Source of the DNA: Magnetococcales bacterium
GTDB lineage: Bacteria; Pseudomonadota; Magnetococcia; Magnetococcales; Magnetaquicoccaceae
Reading direction: 5' to 3'
NCBI GenBank assembly: GCA_015229095.1
Contig: JADGCE010000043.1
Span: 1-18,617 of the forward strand
Length of the DNA: 18,617 bases
A program made the position numbers and the translations under genes. Shown one piece after another: positions 15,481-18,617 of the stretch (positions are counted from its first letter, which is position 1; every line of letters starts with the position of its first letter). The notes below the pieces were generated by a model, which made no database searches, was not told the DNA's origin, and was given only the letters and a program-made list of their open reading frames with translations.

Positions 15481-16065
15481 ATGCTGGGTTATCACAGAAA
15501 AGCCTTCGATTTTGCGCGGCCACCGCCGGCAGGTCGTGGTGCGCTGCAGTTTTTTATCCAGGAGGATGCCCGTACTTCCTGGTCTCGCCCCGTACCCACG
15601 GGAAAAAGGGGCAAGCCCTTTCTCTATGCCGATTCGCTGATTCTCTCCTCCCTGCTGGTGAAGAGCTATTATTGGCTGCCTTATCGGATGACGGCCACCC
15701 TGTTTGGCGACCTTCTGCAACACCTCCAGGTGCCCATTCCGCCCCCCAACCATGCCACGCTGTACTATCGGCATGGCAAGATGGGATATGCCCTGCCCGT
15801 GGCCACTCCGACCGGTTCCCCCTGCATGGTGGTGGATGGCCATGGTCTGCGTCCTCTGCCAGAGGGTCGACAGGAGAGCCATCTCGCCTCCTCCTGTCAT
15901 ACGGTGCAATTCCAGGTGGATGCTCAACGCAGAGAGATGGTCATGGAATACCGTCTACGCCTGGACAGCATAGAACAGAGCCTCCTCGAGCTGACGCACA
16001 AGACAGCGGCGGCACGGGAACGTTTGGCGACTTGCGACACCACTCTTTTTCCTCAGGAGGGCTAG
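15481..16065 (+). CDS. small protein resembling the N-terminal part of an IS5-type transposase, encoded upstream of flagellin
   Basis: A 194-residue protein. Residues about 44-104 (GKPFLYADSLILSSLLVK, then WLPYRMTATLFGDLLQHL, then NHATLYYR) follow the pattern of the N-terminal DNA-binding/DUF4372-like region of IS5-type transposases: a YSD...LR.F.LPLRQ...LL...P.P..TTLSRR pattern. VVDGHGL at 117-123 matches the position of the first catalytic Asp (VDSTGL), here D119. The rest of the DDE domain is absent. Instead a unique tail of about 70 residues ends in a predicted helix. No inverted repeats or second half of an element are seen. The gene has a good ribosome-binding site (AGGAGAG, spacing 5) and stops 3 nt before the flagellin ATG. 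It could be a domesticated DNA-binding protein or a decaying remnant. The intact frame and tight coupling favour a maintained gene. Similarity was judged by eye. Confidence 0.6.
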   Translation: MLGYHRKAFDFARPPPAGRGALQFFIQEDARTSWSRPVPTGKRGKPFLYADSLILSSLLVKSYYWLPYRMTATLFGDLLQHLQVPIPPPNHATLYYRHGKMGYALPVATPTGSPCMVVDGHGLRPLPEGRQESHLASSCHTVQFQVDAQRREMVMEYRLRLDSIEQSLLELTHKTAAARERLATCDTTLFPQEG

Positions 16066-16068
16066 ACC

Positions 16069-16929
16069 ATGTCCATCATCATCAGCAGTAACGCCTCTTC
16101 GCTGCGCACGGCCAACACCCTGTCAACAGCCACTCGTGCGGTGAACACCTCCTATGAGCGGCTGGCATCGGGTCTGCGCATCAACCAAGCCAAGGATGAT
16201 GTGGCCGGCTTTTCCATCTCTACCCGCATGGAGGTCAAGCTCCGGGAACAAAACCAGGTTCTCCAGAATGTCGGGGATGCCATTTCCATGACCCAGATTG
16301 CCGACAGCGGCCTGCGCGAAGGCTCCCAGATCATGCAACGCATGCAGGAGTTGGCGGTCCAGGCTGCCAATGATACCTACCCAGAAGCCGATCGCCAATC
16401 CATGGAAGATGAGTTTCAGACGTTGAACAGGCAGCTGGAGCACTTGGCCACCTATACGGAATTCAACGGCCAAAAGTTGCTGGATGGCTCCATGTCTGGC
16501 AAAAAGATCCAGGTGGGCGGTGCCAACCACACATTGGAATGGCTCTCCATGGATGGCAATACGGCACGCCTGACCTCCAGTGAGGCGGTGTACAGCGCCT
16601 GGTGGTCCAGCCTTTCGGAGGGGGATGCGCCCTCGATTCTCAGCCAGAGTCAGGCAGAAAAAACCCTCGGCGACATCGGTACAGCCATCACCAATCTGGC
16701 CACGCAACGGACCCGCATCGGCGCCTTTGAGAACCGCCTGCGCAGCATTCAGGACAACCTGCTACAAGCCCATACGGAGACCTCCTCGGCCCGATCCAAA
16801 ATTCGGGATGCGGATGTGGCCCAGGAGACAGCCCTCCTCACCAGCCATTCCATTATCCAGAACGCCACAACGGCCATTCTGGCACAGGCCAATCAACAGC
16901 CTACACTGGCGATGAAGCTCTTCTCCTAG
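16069..16929 (+). CDS. flagellin, compact (D0/D1 only)
   Basis: At 286 residues this is a short flagellin, the filament subunit exported by the flagellar type III system. The N-terminal D0/D1 is classical: ERLASGLRINQAKDDVAGF (30-48), GLREGSQIMQRMQELAVQAA (81-100) and the EFNGQKLLDGS turn (131-141). The C-terminal D1/D0 has ENRLRSIQDNL (221-231), RSKIRDADVAQET (242-254) and ILAQANQQP (270-278). Only about 60 residues lie between the halves, so the D2/D3 domains are missing. That linker (about 160-195) is rich in Ser/Thr and includes a WW pair, and could carry O-glycans (inference). The chain contains no Cys. A strong AGGAGG (16055-16060) lies 8 nt upstream, inside the end of the preceding gene, so the two are probably translationally linked. 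Other flagellins may exist outside the window. Confidence 0.95.
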   Translation: MSIIISSNASSLRTANTLSTATRAVNTSYERLASGLRINQAKDDVAGFSISTRMEVKLREQNQVLQNVGDAISMTQIADSGLREGSQIMQRMQELAVQAANDTYPEADRQSMEDEFQTLNRQLEHLATYTEFNGQKLLDGSMSGKKIQVGGANHTLEWLSMDGNTARLTSSEAVYSAWWSSLSEGDAPSILSQSQAEKTLGDIGTAITNLATQRTRIGAFENRLRSIQDNLLQAHTETSSARSKIRDADVAQETALLTSHSIIQNATTAILAQANQQPTLAMKLFS

Positions 16930-16938
16930 GAGCGACCG

Positions 16939-17907
16939 ATGGGATCGCCACGCACTCCCAGGGGTTGGGGGCGTTTGTTGTTGTTCTGTTGGCTCTGGCT
17001 GTTCCCCGGCATGGTGCTGGGGAACAGCCAGCCGGGCAACGGGCCGGCAGACCGGTTGACACCCCGGCTCTTTTCGGAGGATCGCCCGGCAGCGCAGGAT
17101 GGCAGTGGCCGCACAGAGCGGTTGCAGCGTCTCATGGAACGGCACGACCAGCAGCAGAGCCCGCCCGGTTGGCAGGAGCAGGTCAAGGTGTTGCGCGCCC
17201 TCTCCCCTTTGGAACAATTGCAGGCCGCGCACGCATACATCAACACACGTGTGCTCTACCGCGATCAGGCGGAAAGCTGGAAAACACCCCATGAGGCATT
17301 CCGCAGCGGTGGGGTGTGTGTGGAGTTTGCAGTCAGCAAAATGTTGCTGCTGCGGGATGCCGGTTTTCCGGAAACCTCGTTGCGGGTGGTGACCTTGCGC
17401 CCCTTGCAGCCACAGGGGGTCTATCATGTGATTCTGCTGGCCCGACTGCCGGATGGCGCCGTTTATGTCCTGGACTCCCCCAACCGGGCCCAGTCCGCCA
17501 CCATCGTGCCATTGGCCGACTATCGGGAGCGGATACGACCAGTGGTATGGGCAGGCTGGAAATCGGGATTCAGCAGCAACGATCTCCCCCAGGCCACTCT
17601 GGAGGGGGGCTCGGCGCCCCTTTGGGGAAAACGGGACCGGACCGCCCGTTTTGCTTCTGGCGATCGACTGGTGGATATTGCCGCCGATTTGCGGGTGGTG
17701 CGGCCTGGAGAGCGGCCACTGACCGCCAGCGAGCGCAGTCGTCTGGCCCTGCTGCGCCGCTATTATCACGCCCCCGGCACGGAGACCCGCCGCCCCCTGA
17801 CCGCCGATGAGATCCGCAAGCTCGACGGCATTCGCGCCCGTCTGTATCGGGACGACGGGCTCCATACCCGGTCGATGGCGGAACAAAAGCGGTTTTTTTT
17901 CGAATGA
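16939..17907 (+). CDS. exported LapG-like (BTLCP) transglutaminase-like cysteine protease
   Basis: A 322-residue protein with a likely signal peptide: positive start, hydrophobic LLLFCWLWLFPGMVLG (13-28), with cleavage near 29. The core about 85-205 fits the BTLCP/LapG family: a SWKTPHEAFRSGG block (113-125), nucleophile C127, H163 in YHVILLA and D179 in VLDSP. The spacings of 36 and 16 are close to the LapG Cys-His-Asp triad. LapG cleaves a large surface adhesin in the periplasm and is held inactive by the c-di-GMP receptor LapD. Here the canonical GDCED around the Cys reads GVCVE, so acidic residues known to bind Ca2+ in LapG are replaced. A C-terminal region of about 110 residues (210-322), rich in Arg, has no recognised fold. 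The ATG at 16939 follows AGGAG, which overlaps the flagellin stop, so it belongs to the flagellin operon. No LapA or LapD gene is in the window. Confidence 0.8.
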   Translation: MGSPRTPRGWGRLLLFCWLWLFPGMVLGNSQPGNGPADRLTPRLFSEDRPAAQDGSGRTERLQRLMERHDQQQSPPGWQEQVKVLRALSPLEQLQAAHAYINTRVLYRDQAESWKTPHEAFRSGGVCVEFAVSKMLLLRDAGFPETSLRVVTLRPLQPQGVYHVILLARLPDGAVYVLDSPNRAQSATIVPLADYRERIRPVVWAGWKSGFSSNDLPQATLEGGSAPLWGKRDRTARFASGDRLVDIAADLRVVRPGERPLTASERSRLALLRRYYHAPGTETRRPLTADEIRKLDGIRARLYRDDGLHTRSMAEQKRFFFE

Positions 17908-17955
17908 GGCCTGGCGGTCATAAGGAGGTCGTCACCCTGGCAGGAATGACAGGTC

Positions 17956-18495
17956 TCACCGTGCAGGCTGTGAAGGGGTGGGTGCCGCAGGCGGGACGGG
18001 GAATACAGGGGGTGGAACAGTCTGGCGCATCTCCTGGAGGGGTGGGTGGTAATAGGCCGGGAGAGGTGGGAACATCCGGTTGATTGCGGCCACCCCCCCC
18101 AGGATGGCCATACCCGTGACGACCACCCACTTGATGGTTTCCACTTTGGCAGTCTCAATATCCTTGCGCAACTCGGCTTTGGTGGTTTCCACCTTGGCAT
18201 CAATGGCGGCAATGTCCCGCTTGAGTTCCGCCTTGGTAGCTTCAATGTCCCGCTTGAGGCTGGCTTCCACCGTGGCGATGCGGACATTCGATTCTGCAAT
18301 ATCCCGCTTAAGTTCAGCTACATCCTGCTTGGTGGCAAGCCGGTCCTCCGCCAGTGCCATGAAGGTCTCCGCCTGGATGGCAGCCTGCTGCTCGTCCATC
18401 CCCGCATCACGCAACCGGCGGACATAGGCATACGAATCGAACACGAACGAGGCACCCTTGTAAACGCTCTCCGCGTTTGTAGCCGTTGTGCTCAT
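17956..18495 (-). CDS. DUF1640-like coiled-coil protein with one membrane segment
   Basis: A 179-residue protein. Residues about 18-60 (FVFDSYAYVRRLRDAGMDEQ, then AETFMALAEDRLATKQDV) fit the N-terminal region of the DUF1640/CCDC90-type family. A charged coiled coil follows at about 58-120, with LKRDI or LRKDI units at 62, 80, 91 and 109. A single hydrophobic segment (about 122-140) comes next, then a Pro-rich tail (144-179). The start at 18495 has an AGAGGG site 5 nt upstream; an in-frame ATG at 18528 would add 11 residues but has a weaker site. Function is unknown, and proteins of this type are often seen near mobile or accessory DNA. It converges with the protease gene, with 48 nt between stops and no clear terminator. 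Confidence 0.75.
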   Translation of the reverse strand: MSTTATNAESVYKGASFVFDSYAYVRRLRDAGMDEQQAAIQAETFMALAEDRLATKQDVAELKRDIAESNVRIATVEASLKRDIEATKAELKRDIAAIDAKVETTKAELRKDIETAKVETIKWVVVTGMAILGGVAAINRMFPPLPAYYHPPLQEMRQTVPPPVFPVPPAAPTPSQPAR

Positions 18496-18530
18496 GGTGG
18501 CCCTCTTCTCCCGTGTTGCCTGCCACATGC

Positions 18531-18555
18531 AAAAACGGCCACCTTATAAGTGACC
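18531..18555 (-). terminator. Rho-independent terminator after tRNA-Arg
   Basis: On the minus strand GGTCAC (18555-18550) and GTGGCC (18542-18537) form a 6-bp stem with one G-T wobble around a 7-nt loop. Five T follow (18535-18531). It lies about 18 nt after the CCA end of the tRNA and before the start of the DUF1640-like gene. Confidence 0.75.
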
Positions 18556-18573
18556 TTAAATGATTGATTTTAT

Positions 18574-18617
18574 TGGTGCGCGGTATTGGATTCGAACCAA
18601 TGACCTTTGGCTTCGGA
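18574..18617 (-). tRNA. tRNA-Arg(CCG), 3' part, cut by the window edge
   Basis: The 3' half of a tRNA read on the minus strand from the right edge. The anticodon loop holds T33, anticodon CCG, then AA. Next come the 3' anticodon stem GCCAA, variable loop AGGTC, T-arm ATTGG-TTCGAAT-CCAAT, acceptor strand ACCGCGC, discriminator A and an encoded CCA (18576-18574). The anticodon reads the Arg codon CGG. The 5' half (expected to begin GCGCGGT) lies outside the window. Confidence 0.9.

Noticed and set aside
17921..17946. Perfect AAGGAGG after the protease gene, possible start of a small plus-strand gene
   Set aside because: The nearest ATG is at 17946, about 18 nt away, and the frame is antisense to the DUF1640-like gene with Gly-rich shadow composition.
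18574..18617. tRNA-Arg as an integration (attachment) site
   Set aside because: No integrase gene and no duplicated tRNA 3' end were seen in the window.

Overview
This is a GC-rich proteobacterial window carrying flagellar, cyclic-di-GMP and surface-glycosylation genes. The compact flagellin, the hybrid kinase/HD-GYP pair and the TPR-glycosyltransferases would suit a motile environmental proteobacterium, possibly a magnetotactic-coccus (Magnetococcales) relative. That placement is an impression only; nothing in the window fixes the taxon.

Left third (about 1-9150). Two plus-strand genes come first: a single-chain E1 dehydrogenase in which the alpha and beta subunits are fused, then a radical SAM/SPASM-type enzyme. 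They converge, across a likely terminator, on a three-gene minus-strand operon. In transcription order this operon holds a TPR-glycosyltransferase, a nucleotidylyltransferase-PfkB kinase fusion (HldE-type domains in swapped order), and a second TPR-glycosyltransferase paralogous to the first. Together they look like a sugar or cofactor activation and glycosyl-transfer module for a surface molecule. The substrate is unknown, and flagellin is only a guess.

Middle (about 9150-15135). The RNase P RNA gene (rnpB) is followed by a HIT-family protein. A minus-strand two-gene operon runs toward them: a REC-HD-GYP response regulator (predicted c-di-GMP phosphodiesterase), then a large hybrid histidine kinase (TM-sensor-TM-HAMP-PAS-HisKA-HATPase-REC-REC-HPt). 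A strong sigma70-type promoter lies upstream and implies a GTG start for the regulator.

Right third (about 15135-18617). A 346-nt intergenic region leads into a tight plus-strand trio with gaps of only 3 and 9 nt: a short protein that looks like the N-terminal part of an IS5-type transposase, a compact flagellin, and an exported LapG-like (BTLCP) cysteine protease with altered residues around its catalytic Cys. This trio is the most unusual part of the window. Convergent to it is a DUF1640-like coiled-coil membrane protein. At the right edge is the 3' part of a minus-strand tRNA-Arg(CCG) gene with its own terminator.

A working picture is that the kinase/HD-GYP system sets local c-di-GMP, and that flagellin and a LapG-like protease are made from one transcript opposite it, so motility and surface release may be coordinated. 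This is inference from gene order and known family roles.
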